Positions 7,938 to 15,850 of a stretch of 32,848 bases of DNA are shown here, piece by piece. The stretch is from Pallidibacillus pasinlerensis (GTDB lineage: Bacteria; Bacillota; Bacilli; Bacillales; Caldibacillaceae). Each line of letters begins with the position of its first letter. Position 1 is the stretch's first letter. The notes below the pieces were generated by a model, which saw nothing but the letters and a program-made list of their open reading frames with translations, had not been told where the DNA came from and made no database searches. The stretch lies in the NCBI RefSeq assembly GCF_009996845.1, contig NZ_JAACYS010000028.1, positions 1 through 32,848 on the forward strand. Reading direction: 5' to 3'. The position numbers and the translations under genes are program-made.

Positions 7938-9701
7938 GTGAAAAAACGTCAAAATAATAAACGTAAATTTTCATCAAAAAAATCTACTCGCTCATCAAAT
8001 TTTAAATTTACTAAGAGGGGCAATTCCCTTACTAGTAAATTTTCTATGATGTCCCGCATATTAATTTTAACAATTAGTACTTTATTAATTACGGTTGTTA
8101 CAATTGTTGTTCTTTATAGTCAACAATCAAAGGAATCCGCTACTAAATTGATGGAACAAAGAATTGCAAGAGAAGTAGAATCGTTATATTTACTTTCACA
8201 AATTAATATGAAACTATATATCGGCGATGAAGAAAAATTTTTAAAGGAAACAGAAAATAGTATAAAAGCAATTAATAAAGAAATGGCTCAAGATGGTTGG
8301 TCAGTTGATCACTTCCTTATTACGGCCAGTGAAGCAAAGCCATTTGCTATTAGTAAAAATACAAAAATAAACTTTGACCAAACAACAATTGACAAAATAA
8401 ACAAAATGGAACGTGGGATAATCCACGAAAAAGTTGATGGCGATGTATATACGATTGCTTTTCAAAGTATACAAGAATTAAGAGGTATTTATGCTATAGC
8501 AATCCCACAAAACCAATATTTACAAGACATTAATCAACTCTCTTTAAATATGTGGATGATTGCAATTATCGGCATGATTATCATATCGCTCATTATTGCC
8601 TTACTTGTTAGAAGTTTAACGAAACCACTGCAAATTTTAAGAGATGAAATGAGAAAGGTACGTAATGGTAGCCTTGATGTACATATTGATACGAAAACAA
8701 CAACGCCAGAAATAACTTCATTGATTAAGAGTTTCAACGAAATGATGAAACAAATGAAAGATTTACTTTTAAATATTACTGAAACGACGGATAATTTAAA
8801 TAAAACTGGTGAAAACTTAAGAATTACATCAAAAGATGTTATCGAAGAAACAAACGAATTAATCGAAAGTATTCAAACTGTAAAATTAGGTGCCCAGGAA
8901 ACGGCAAGCAGTTCGGAAGCAAATATTAATAAGTTCCAAGAAATGACAAACTCATTACAATTAGTATTCCATGTTATGGACGAAGCTTCTATGCAGTCAC
9001 AAACAATGAATGAATATGCAGATGCTGGAGAAAAACGAGTTTCTGAATTGCTGTATTCAGTTGAACGTTTAGAAAGAGAGTTTAAAGATGTTACAGAAAC
9101 TGTACAAGGTGTAAAAGATCACGCTAAAAATATCAATTCAGTCATTACTGTAATCCAAGGCATTGCTGAGCAAACGAAATTACTATCTTTGAATGCAGCC
9201 ATAGAGGCAGCTCGTGCCGGTGATGCCGGAAAAGGATTTGCCGTTGTTGCTCATGAAGTTAGAAAATTAGCTGAACAATCCTCACAATCAACAGTAGAAA
9301 TTGCGCAATCAATTAAACAAATGGAAGAAATTTCAGTGAAGGCATCTGAGGAATTTGAAAAAATGTATACCCATTTCAAAGATAATTTGGAACAAGCCTC
9401 TTACACAAGAGAAACTTTTGACTTATTAATTAGCCAAATTGATTCTGTTTACAAAGTTATTTCAAATGTCAAAAGCGAACTTGTCAATGTAAACGAAACA
9501 TTACCTGAGTTAGAATATTCAACACAAAATCTTGTATCCATTTCTCAGCAAACATTTGCTAGTGCGGAACAAATGATGCATGCTTCTGAAAAACAATTAG
9601 AAAAAGTAAAAAGTAATGATGAAGAAGGTAGTCGCTTAATTTTATTATCTGATTCATTAAAGAAAATTACGGATGAATATGAATTACCTTCAAAATCTTA
9701 A
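7938..9701 (+). CDS. membrane-bound methyl-accepting chemotaxis protein
   Basis: A 587-residue chemoreceptor. After a lysine/arginine/serine-rich cytoplasmic tail come transmembrane helix 1 (about 42-61), an extracellular sensor of about 140 residues with no family I can name, transmembrane helix 2 (about 205-225), a HAMP domain (about 226-280, starting [17 protein letters not shown]) and a long coiled-coil signalling domain whose hairpin tip is [19 protein letters not shown] (about 410-428). The usual Asn in QTNLL is Lys here. Start chosen as GTG at 7938, eight bases after GAGG; the TTG two codons earlier is too close to that site. A TATAAT-like -10 lies at 7903-7908 without a good -35. It acts with CheA/CheW, which are not in the window. 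The ligand is unknown. Confidence 0.93.
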   Translation: MKKRQNNKRKFSSKKSTRSSNFKFTKRGNSLTSKFSMMSRILILTISTLLITVVTIVVLYSQQSKESATKLMEQRIAREVESLYLLSQINMKLYIGDEEKFLKETENSIKAINKEMAQDGWSVDHFLITASEAKPFAISKNTKINFDQTTIDKINKMERGIIHEKVDGDVYTIAFQSIQELRGIYAIAIPQNQYLQDINQLSLNMWMIAIIGMIIISLIIALLVRSLTKPLQILRDEMRKVRNGSLDVHIDTKTTTPEITSLIKSFNEMMKQMKDLLLNITETTDNLNKTGENLRITSKDVIEETNELIESIQTVKLGAQETASSSEANINKFQEMTNSLQLVFHVMDEASMQSQTMNEYADAGEKRVSELLYSVERLEREFKDVTETVQGVKDHAKNINSVITVIQGIAEQTKLLSLNAAIEAARAGDAGKGFAVVAHEVRKLAEQSSQSTVEIAQSIKQMEEISVKASEEFEKMYTHFKDNLEQASYTRETFDLLISQIDSVYKVISNVKSELVNVNETLPELEYSTQNLVSISQQTFASAEQMMHASEKQLEKVKSNDEEGSRLILLSDSLKKITDEYELPSKS

Positions 9702-9720
9702 CTAAGGCATCCAATAATAT

Positions 9721-9768
9721 AGGCAGGTAGGATATTAAATATTTATTTCCCTACCTGCCTTTAATTTT
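9721..9768 (+). terminator. terminator after the chemoreceptor
   Basis: A perfect 11-bp inverted repeat (AGGCAGGTAGG / CCTACCTGCCT, loop of 18) followed by TTAATTTT, 20 bp past the stop. Confidence 0.85.
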
Positions 9769-9780
9769 CCAGAAATTCGC

Positions 9781-9827
9781 AAAAAAATAGCAGTTGACTA
9801 AGGTTCCGCCTTAATCTACTGCTATTT
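9781..9827 (-). terminator. terminator after phoU
   Basis: AAATAGCAG and CTGCTATTT form an outer 9-bp stem with an inner TAAGG/CCTTA stem. On the minus strand it is followed by seven Ts, and it lies about 30 bp past the phoU stop. Confidence 0.85.
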
Positions 9828-9858
9828 AAAATATATCAATTCAAATTACATGCCTAAT

Positions 9859-10524
9859 TTACTCATTTAAATCATAATGTTTACCTTTTACTAGGTAGAA
9901 CACGTTTTCCGCTATGTTTGTGATGTGGTCTGCAGTCCGTTCTAAGAAGCGACAGATAAACAATAACTGAGTAACATTGTTAATATTTTCTGGCTGATCT
10001 CGGTTAATTTGGAATAACATTTTTATAGTTTTACCATAAAGCTCGTCTACTTCATCATCCATTTTAGCCACTTCTTTAGCTAATTTTAAATCTACAGTTG
10101 TAAATGCATTCATTCCTTCTTCTAACATTTTCATACTAACTGTATACATTCTTTTAATATTATTAATCGGTTCGCTCATATCTAAGTTTGTATCTTTTAA
10201 ACGAATTGTTGACTTAGCGATATTTACGGCAAAATCTGCAATTCGTTCTAAATCTGTTGATATTTTTAACGTTGTAATAATTTGACGTAAATCAGTCGCT
10301 ACCGGTTGTTGTTTCGCAATCAACAGGATGGCAGAATCATGGATTTCTTCATAAAGAATATCAGCCTTCGTATCATTCTCCATAACTTTTAAAGCTTCTT
10401 CAACATTGCGAGTTTCTAGCGCATGAAATGCGGTTTCGAATGCATTTTTAGCGAAATTGTTCAGTTCAATTAATTGAGATTGTAATCGGGATAGTTCTTC
10501 ATCAAATCTTTCACGAGTAACCAT
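9859..10524 (-). CDS. phoU: phosphate signalling protein PhoU
   Basis: A 221-residue, all-helical protein made of two similar three-helix halves, each with a PhoU metal-binding signature: LERIADFAVNIAK (about 92-104) and LERTADHITNIAE (about 194-206). It starts MVTRERFDEELSRLQSQL, typical of Gram-positive PhoU. It links the state of the Pst transporter to the PhoR kinase and limits phosphate uptake. It is the last gene of pstSCAB-phoU but lies behind a hairpin terminator (10631-10673), so it may be made in smaller amounts or have its own start. B. subtilis itself has two PstB proteins and a differently placed phoU-like gene, so the layout here is closer to the general one. Confidence 0.95.
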   Translation of the reverse strand: MVTRERFDEELSRLQSQLIELNNFAKNAFETAFHALETRNVEEALKVMENDTKADILYEEIHDSAILLIAKQQPVATDLRQIITTLKISTDLERIADFAVNIAKSTIRLKDTNLDMSEPINNIKRMYTVSMKMLEEGMNAFTTVDLKLAKEVAKMDDEVDELYGKTIKMLFQINRDQPENINNVTQLLFICRFLERTADHITNIAENVFYLVKGKHYDLNE

Positions 10525-10630
10525 ATTGACTTCTCTCCTTTATATTTCGGGAAATTCAACTGAATTGGTAACAATAAAATTACTCATTACCACCCTTTTT
10601 ATTATTATTTTATCATAATGTTTTATATAG

Positions 10631-10673
10631 AAAAAAACAGAAAAGCAGATAGGTGGTTCATACTACTTTTCTG
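10631..10673 (-). terminator. internal terminator/attenuator between pstB and phoU
   Basis: On the minus strand CAGAAAAG and CTTTTCTG form an 8-bp stem (loop about 20) followed at once by seven Ts. It lies 16 bp past the pstB stop and more than 100 bp before phoU. Confidence 0.75.
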
Positions 10674-10688
10674 CAATTTCTTTTAATA

Positions 10689-11501
10689 TTATCCGAAACG
10701 ACCTGTAATATAATCTTCAGTCCGTTTATCACTTGGGGTGGAGAAAATACGATCCGTTTCATCATATTCAACCACTTCACCATTTAAGAAGAAAGCTGTT
10801 TTATCTGAAATACGAGCAGCTTGTTGCATATTATGTGTAACAATAATAATGCTATATTCTTTTTTCAACTCTTGTACAAGTTCTTCAATTTTTAAAGTTG
10901 AAATTGGGTCAAGTGCAGAAGTCGGTTCATCCATTAAAATTACATCCGGTTCAATTGCTAAACATCTTGCAATACATAAACGTTGTTGCTGACCGCCAGA
11001 TAATCCGTACGCATTTTCTTTTAAACGGTCTTTTACTTCATCCCAAATGGCTGCCCCACGTAAACTCTTTTCAACGATTTGATCTAAGATTTTTTTATCT
11101 TTAATACCATGGATTCTTGGTCCATAGGCAATATTATCATAAATTGATTTCGGGAATGGATTTGGTTTTTGGAAAACCATACCTACTCTTGTACGTAGTT
11201 CTTCTACACGGTAATTTTTATCAAAAATATTACGGTCACGATATAAAATTTCACCAGACGTACGAACTACAGGAACAAGTTCTACCATACGGTTTAAAGT
11301 TTTAATATAAGTAGATTTACCACAACCAGACGGTCCAATAATTGCGGTTACTTCGTTTTCCATTATATCTAGATTAATATTTTTTAATGCATGGTTTTCC
11401 CCATACCATAAGTTTAAATCCTTTGTTTTGTAAACAATATCTCTATTTAAATCTGTTGTTTTCTCTCTCTGATTACTTTTAATTTCGACAGTTGTTGCCA
11501 A
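10689..11501 (-). CDS. pstB: phosphate ABC transporter ATP-binding protein PstB
   Basis: A 270-residue ATPase that drives phosphate import through PstC/PstA. Walker A GPSGCGKS (about 56-63), Q-loop in [17 protein letters not shown], signature LSGGQQQR (about 167-174), Walker [13 protein letters not shown] (about 187-198) and the switch His in [15 protein letters not shown] are all present. [15 protein letters not shown] is diagnostic for PstB. The start is TTG at 11501, nine bases after AAGGAGG; a less conserved, charged N-terminal extension of about 25 residues precedes the domain. pstA ends 43 bp upstream. Only one PstB is encoded here. Confidence 0.96.
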   Translation of the reverse strand: MATTVEIKSNQREKTTDLNRDIVYKTKDLNLWYGENHALKNINLDIMENEVTAIIGPSGCGKSTYIKTLNRMVELVPVVRTSGEILYRDRNIFDKNYRVEELRTRVGMVFQKPNPFPKSIYDNIAYGPRIHGIKDKKILDQIVEKSLRGAAIWDEVKDRLKENAYGLSGGQQQRLCIARCLAIEPDVILMDEPTSALDPISTLKIEELVQELKKEYSIIIVTHNMQQAARISDKTAFFLNGEVVEYDETDRIFSTPSDKRTEDYITGRFG

Positions 11502-11544
11502 TTTGAAAATCCTCCTTCATAGTCCAAGAACTGGAAATATCAAC

Positions 11545-12423
11545 TTAAAACTTTTTCGAAAACTTGTTTCGGATTAAAACAGCAATCGAGTTTAATAAAA
11601 TTAATAATGCTAATAAAACGATAATACCGGCAGCTGCAATATCTTGGAATTCAGCTTGTGGACGTCCAGTCCAGTTGTATATTTGCATCGGTAACGCCGT
11701 AAATGAATCAAAAATAGATGTTGGTGTTTGTATTAAGAATAGCGGAATACCTAATACAACAAGTGGTGCTGTTTCACCAATCGCACGTGAAATTGCTAAA
11801 ATCGCCCCTGTTAAAATTGACGGAATTGCTGTAGGTAAAACAACTTTATATATTGTCGTCCATTTAGTTGCACCCATTCCGTAGGATGCTTCACGAATTT
11901 CCTTCGGTACTGCACGAATTGCTTCTTGGGCCGCTACTATAATAACTGGCAATACTAGCAAACTCATCGTTAAACCAGCTGCTAATACACTTTGACCTAG
12001 AGCAAAGGCACGAGCAAATAATGTAAGACCTAGTAATCCGTAAACTACAGATGGTACTCCAGCAAGGTTAGATATGTTTGTTTCAATAAAGGTTGTAAAT
12101 TTATTTTTCTTCGCATATTCTTCCAAGTAGATTGCCGCTCCTACCCCAATAATAAAGGTTACTGGTATAACAACAGCCATCATCCACATTGTTCCAATTA
12201 ATGCTGAATAAACCCCAGCTTGTTCTGGTTTTCTTGAAGGGGTACTTGTTAAAAATTGCCAGTCTAAATGTGGTAATCCCTGTTTTAACACCCTTGCGAA
12301 TAGTACAGCTAATACAATTAAACAAAGTGTTGTTGCTGCTAAAAATATATATTTATATATTTTGTTACGCACGATTCGCGGTTTCATATTACTTGTTACT
12401 TTATTTTGATCAATAAGTCTCAT
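11545..12423 (-). CDS. pstA: phosphate ABC transporter permease PstA
   Basis: A 292-residue permease with six predicted membrane helices. The coupling motif EAIRAVPKEIREASYGMGATKW (EAA loop, about 167-188) contacts PstB, and SRAIGETAPLVVLG (about 213-226) is the PstA/PstC family motif. FLTSTPSRKPEQAGVYSALIGT is typical of PstA near helix 2. The start follows the pstC stop by three bases, and its ribosome site (AGGGAGGAA) lies inside the end of pstC, so translation is probably coupled. Confidence 0.95.
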   Translation of the reverse strand: MRLIDQNKVTSNMKPRIVRNKIYKYIFLAATTLCLIVLAVLFARVLKQGLPHLDWQFLTSTPSRKPEQAGVYSALIGTMWMMAVVIPVTFIIGVGAAIYLEEYAKKNKFTTFIETNISNLAGVPSVVYGLLGLTLFARAFALGQSVLAAGLTMSLLVLPVIIVAAQEAIRAVPKEIREASYGMGATKWTTIYKVVLPTAIPSILTGAILAISRAIGETAPLVVLGIPLFLIQTPTSIFDSFTALPMQIYNWTGRPQAEFQDIAAAGIIVLLALLILLNSIAVLIRNKFSKKF

Positions 12424-12426
12424 AAT

Positions 12427-13368
12427 CTAATATTCCTCCCTAACACGACGACGTATCCATTGTGCCAATAGGTTCATGATTAACGTGAAGAGGAACAACA
12501 TAAAGCCAACTGCATAAATACTGTAATAGATTGTTGTGCCGTATCCTGCGTCCCCTTGAGCAATTTGAACGATGTAAGCTGTCATCGTTTGGACTGAGCC
12601 AGTCACGTCCCATCCTAAGTTTGGTGTTGAACCACCAGCAATCGATACAATCATCGTTTCACCAATCGCACGGGAGAATGCTAAAACAACGGATGCGACA
12701 ATCCCTGAAACCGCAGCAGGTAATACAATTCTCCAAGTTACTTCCCATTTTGTAGCTCCCATCGCCAATGCACCTTCACGCATCGCTTTCGGAACAGCAT
12801 TCATTGCATCATCTGATAGAGAAGTAATTGTTGGAGTAATCATGATACCGATTAAAATACCTGGACTTAGCGCATTAAATATTTCTAAATCTGGAATAAA
12901 GTTTTGTAATAGTGGAGTGACAAATGTTAAAGCAAAGAAACCATAAACAATAGTTGGAATTCCTGCTAACACTTCCAAAATTGGTTTGATTATTCTTCTA
13001 GTCCGATCAGATGCATATTCACTCAAGTAAATTGCAGCTGCTAAACCAATTGGTACCGCCACAACGATAGCAATAAACGTAATTCTTAACGTTCCAGAAA
13101 TTAATGGTAAAATACCGAATTGACCTGGATCAGAGAATGGATACCATATTGTACCCGTAAAAAACTCTTTAAATGACACATCTCCAAAGAAATGAAATGT
13201 TTCACTTAATAAAGTAAATAGTATTCCAAGGGTAGTTAGAATAGATATAATTGCCGTTAGCAGTAGAATCCATGGCATTACTTTTTCGCCAATACTTTTC
13301 TGTTGTTTCTGTTTCTTTGCAATCATCTCTTTAACAGAAAATGTTGCTGAGTTTTGTTGCGAGGACAT
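12427..13368 (-). CDS. pstC: phosphate ABC transporter permease PstC
   Basis: A 313-residue permease partner of PstA, with a basic Gln/Lys-rich tail (about 15-30), six membrane helices, the EAA loop AVPKAMREGALAMGATKWEVT and the family motif SRAIGETMIVSIAGG. I start it at ATG 13368 (MSSQQNSATFS) because AAAGGGG lies eight bases ahead; the frame is open 26 codons further up, but that stretch includes the pstS-pstC intergenic hairpin and is unlike any PstC. It begins 92 bp after pstS, with a stable hairpin in the gap. Confidence 0.95.
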   Translation of the reverse strand: MSSQQNSATFSVKEMIAKKQKQQKSIGEKVMPWILLLTAIISILTTLGILFTLLSETFHFFGDVSFKEFFTGTIWYPFSDPGQFGILPLISGTLRITFIAIVVAVPIGLAAAIYLSEYASDRTRRIIKPILEVLAGIPTIVYGFFALTFVTPLLQNFIPDLEIFNALSPGILIGIMITPTITSLSDDAMNAVPKAMREGALAMGATKWEVTWRIVLPAAVSGIVASVVLAFSRAIGETMIVSIAGGSTPNLGWDVTGSVQTMTAYIVQIAQGDAGYGTTIYYSIYAVGFMLFLFTLIMNLLAQWIRRRVREEY

Positions 13369-13397
13369 GTTGAAAACCCCTTTCATCCATGACAAGA

Positions 13398-13429
13398 TGA
13401 GAAGCTGTTCACTTACTAATAGCTTCTCA
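13398..13429 (-). promoter_or_regulatory. intergenic mRNA hairpin between pstS and pstC
   Basis: A perfect 9-bp inverted repeat (TGAGAAGCT / AGCTTCTCA, loop of 14) with no T-run after it on the minus strand. In B. subtilis the pstS part of the pst message is known to be more abundant and stabilised after processing, and a hairpin here would suit the same purpose. The repeat is seen; the function is inferred. Confidence 0.6.
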
Positions 13430-13460
13430 CCCTGATTAATAATCATTTAGTGTAATTAAA

Positions 13461-14438
13461 TTATTTTAAACCTTCTAATGTTTTTAATGCTTCTTCATAT
13501 CTTTCTGAAGGTAAACTTACGTAACCAACGTCAGTTGCAAGTTCACCAGCATTTTCTAATGTGAATTCAACAAAGTTATAAACTGATTCATCTTTAACTG
13601 CTTCGTTATTTACGTAGATGAATAGTGGACGAGAAAGTGGTGCATAGTCACCAGATTCGATTGTTTCATTTGTTGGCTCTACAGCTTCATTTGTTTCTGG
13701 GTTAACAATAGGTACAACTTTTAATGTATCAGTGTTTTCTGCATAGTAAGCATAACCGAAGTAACCAATTGCATTTTTATTTTCAGCTACACCAGTTACA
13801 AGTACGTTGTCATCTTCAGATAATGTTGCAGATTGAACGATTGGCTCATCTTCTAAAACAACTTCATTGAAGTAGTCGAATGTACCAGAGTCTGCACCTG
13901 GAGAATAAAATGCAATTTCCTCATCTGGCCAAGATGGGTCAATGTCAGACCATTTTTTTGTAGATCCGTCTTCAATCCAAATTTGTTTTAATTGGTCAAT
14001 TGTTAATTGGTCAACCCAATCATTCTCTTTATTAACAACTACAGATAAACCATCGTAGGCAATTTCGAATTCTGTGAATTCAATGCCGTTATCACTAGCA
14101 GCTTGTGCTTCTTCATCTTTGATTGGACGAGATGCGTTTGAAATATCAATTTCACCTTTAGTGAACTTTTCAAAACCACCACCAGATCCAGATACACCTA
14201 CAGAAACATCTACTTCAGGTGCTACACCTGCATATTCTTCAGCAACAGCTTCCATGATTGGATAAACTGTAGAAGAACCGTCTAGAAGTACTTGTTGTTT
14301 TGAACCTGTTTCTTCATTATTTGAACCTGAAGATCCGTTTGATCCGTTTGAGCTATCATCAGATCCACCACCGCAAGCAGCTAAAGCTAATGTTCCAGTA
14401 AGTGCTATAGCTAATGTTAATTTCTTGAAATTTACCAT
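13461..14438 (-). CDS. pstS: phosphate-binding lipoprotein PstS
   Basis: A 325-residue extracellular solute-binding lipoprotein. A signal peptide (MVNFKKLTLAIALTG...) ends in the lipobox LALAAC with the lipidated Cys at 22, followed by a Gly/Ser/Asn-rich tether to about 47. The mature protein has the phosphate-site segments DGSSTVYPIMEAVAEE, VSGSGGGFEKF, NASRPIK and GADSGTFDYFNE, all typical of PstS. It captures phosphate outside the membrane for PstCAB. First gene of the operon; the leader carries PhoP-box-like repeats, so induction by phosphate starvation is expected. Start ATG 14438 follows a strong AGGGGGAA site. Confidence 0.96.
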   Translation of the reverse strand: MVNFKKLTLAIALTGTLALAACGGGSDDSSNGSNGSSGSNNEETGSKQQVLLDGSSTVYPIMEAVAEEYAGVAPEVDVSVGVSGSGGGFEKFTKGEIDISNASRPIKDEEAQAASDNGIEFTEFEIAYDGLSVVVNKENDWVDQLTIDQLKQIWIEDGSTKKWSDIDPSWPDEEIAFYSPGADSGTFDYFNEVVLEDEPIVQSATLSEDDNVLVTGVAENKNAIGYFGYAYYAENTDTLKVVPIVNPETNEAVEPTNETIESGDYAPLSRPLFIYVNNEAVKDESVYNFVEFTLENAGELATDVGYVSLPSERYEEALKTLEGLK

Positions 14439-14522
14439 CTGTGTTATTCCCCCTAAGATTTTTGCTTAATTAACTTACAATACATACAATAAAGCATTAA
14501 AATTAACCCTGTATGAATCGTT

Positions 14523-14549
14523 TGTAAAGGTTTGTAAAGGTTTTGTAAA
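14523..14549 (-). promoter_or_regulatory. PhoP-box-like direct repeats upstream of pstS
   Basis: On the minus strand TTTACA occurs three times (14549-14544, 14538-14533, 14528-14523) at spacings of 11 and 10 bases, matching the PhoP box pattern TT(A/C/T)A(C/T)A repeated about every 11 bp. The repeats lie 85-111 bp before the pstS start. A TTTAAT element at 14501-14496 is a possible -10. Assignment of PhoP rests on the pattern and the downstream operon. Confidence 0.75.
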
Positions 14550-14878
14550 TCAATATTTTCAAAGATTTTTCCTAGGAATAATGCATGAATCTTTAGTGTA
14601 ACCATTAGGGGCATAAGGTGGATTGTTAGGAATGATGATTAAGGAGGATTCATTACTTTTGTATTATTAATACTTATTAATCTAACATTCTATCTCTACC
14701 TTTCACTTTGATGTAAAAAAATCAACTGTATGTAAATTTCGTAATTTGAAATGCTTTTACAAGAAAGTTTAAACTGTCGTAAAAGGGAATTTCTCTATTT
14801 GGAAATAAGGAATAGACGGTTTTGTGGATTATTAATATTTAGAAGGGGTTTGTAATTCTTTAGTAGCAGTTTCTTTTC
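14550..14878. other. intergenic region between the pst promoter and the kinase gene
   Basis: About 330 bp of AT-rich DNA upstream of the pst control region and downstream of the kinase stop. I see no open frame with a ribosome site, no clear hairpin terminator for the kinase, and no tandem PhoP boxes beyond those listed. Confidence 0.6.
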
Positions 14879-15697
14879 TTATTTTCTCAATTGCTTAATC
14901 GCTTCATTAAAATCTTTAACGATTTCCTCAACATTTGTATGCTTATTATCAATCCCAAGTAATCGACGTAGTAAGTAGGTTGTCCCGGATTGTAGAAAAA
15001 GCTCTTCTGTCCAAGGGAGAGTTTTTTTCGTTTTCCCTTCATAAGTTGTATACAATAAAAATAGTAGTAAATCACCAAGATCAAAGTAATCATCTTGCTT
15101 TAACATCTCAACATCTACTTTTTCTATTCTTTCCTTTGGGGCAATTTTTGGTATGATTTTTTCATTAAAACAGTGGGCAAGGCCGAGGTCAATTAATACC
15201 GGTTGATTATTTTCAATCATAATATTTGGGATTCGAAGATCACCATGGTAAATGTCATTTGAATGTAAATACCCTATTGTATCAACGAGAGGTCGTACAA
15301 ATTGTAATGCCTCTTTTTCAGTAAACTTTTGCTTTTTCTCAAAAATTGTAATTGCCATATTTTCTCCATTTATATATTCCATGGCGTAAAATAATTGGTC
15401 CTTTTCTTCAAAAAATTCAATGAGTGTTGGTATTGAGGGATGATTTAAATATTGCAAAATATTAATTTCATGTTGGAAAAACAAGCGTTCTTTTTCTTTT
15501 CTCCTTAAACTTGGACGTAATTGTTTAACCGCAACGATATTTCCATCACCTTCATCTAAACAACGGTAAACTAATCCAAAACTACCTGCCCCTAACACCT
15601 TTTCAATTCTATAACGATGATTCAGTACTTCTCCCTGTTTATATGGTTTGTCAAAAATATATTGCTTAATTTTTCGTAATGGACGAAATGTAGACAT
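14879..15697 (-). CDS. small Hanks-type serine/threonine protein kinase
   Basis: A 272-residue soluble kinase domain without membrane or PASTA segments. Visible features: glycine loop GAGSFGLV (about 36-43), VAVK with the ATP-anchoring Lys at 58, alpha-C Glu near 77 (FFQHEINIL), hinge YAMEYINGENM, catalytic loop HGDLRIPN (about 151-158) and DLG (about 170-172). The usual HRDxKxxN and DFG are thus HGDLRIPN and DLG; catalytic Asp, Asn and the magnesium Asp remain, so activity is plausible, but the HRD Arg and the Lys after Asp are changed, as in a subgroup of bacterial kinases. The N-terminal 25 residues are basic. Start ATG 15697 follows GAGG by five bases. Target unknown; YbdM-like proteins of Bacillus are the nearest thing I recall. 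Confidence 0.85.
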   Translation of the reverse strand: MSTFRPLRKIKQYIFDKPYKQGEVLNHRYRIEKVLGAGSFGLVYRCLDEGDGNIVAVKQLRPSLRRKEKERLFFQHEINILQYLNHPSIPTLIEFFEEKDQLFYAMEYINGENMAITIFEKKQKFTEKEALQFVRPLVDTIGYLHSNDIYHGDLRIPNIMIENNQPVLIDLGLAHCFNEKIIPKIAPKERIEKVDVEMLKQDDYFDLGDLLLFLLYTTYEGKTKKTLPWTEELFLQSGTTYLLRRLLGIDNKHTNVEEIVKDFNEAIKQLRK

Positions 15698-15802
15698 AGG
15701 CACCTCATAAAGAATAATTTATTTTCATAATATAGCAACCACATTATACACAGTCAAACAATTTTACAATAGTCTTTCTAACAACAGTACTTTCTTCTCA
15801 AA

Positions 15803-15834
15803 TTAAAAAAGGTCGTAGAATACATCCTACGACC
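15803..15834 (-). terminator. terminator after the 5'-nucleotidase gene
   Basis: The 8-bp stem GGTCGTAG / CTACGACC (loop of 8) is followed on the minus strand by six Ts; it starts 17 bp past the stop. Confidence 0.88.
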
Positions 15835-15850
15835 ACTTACAACGACTTAT

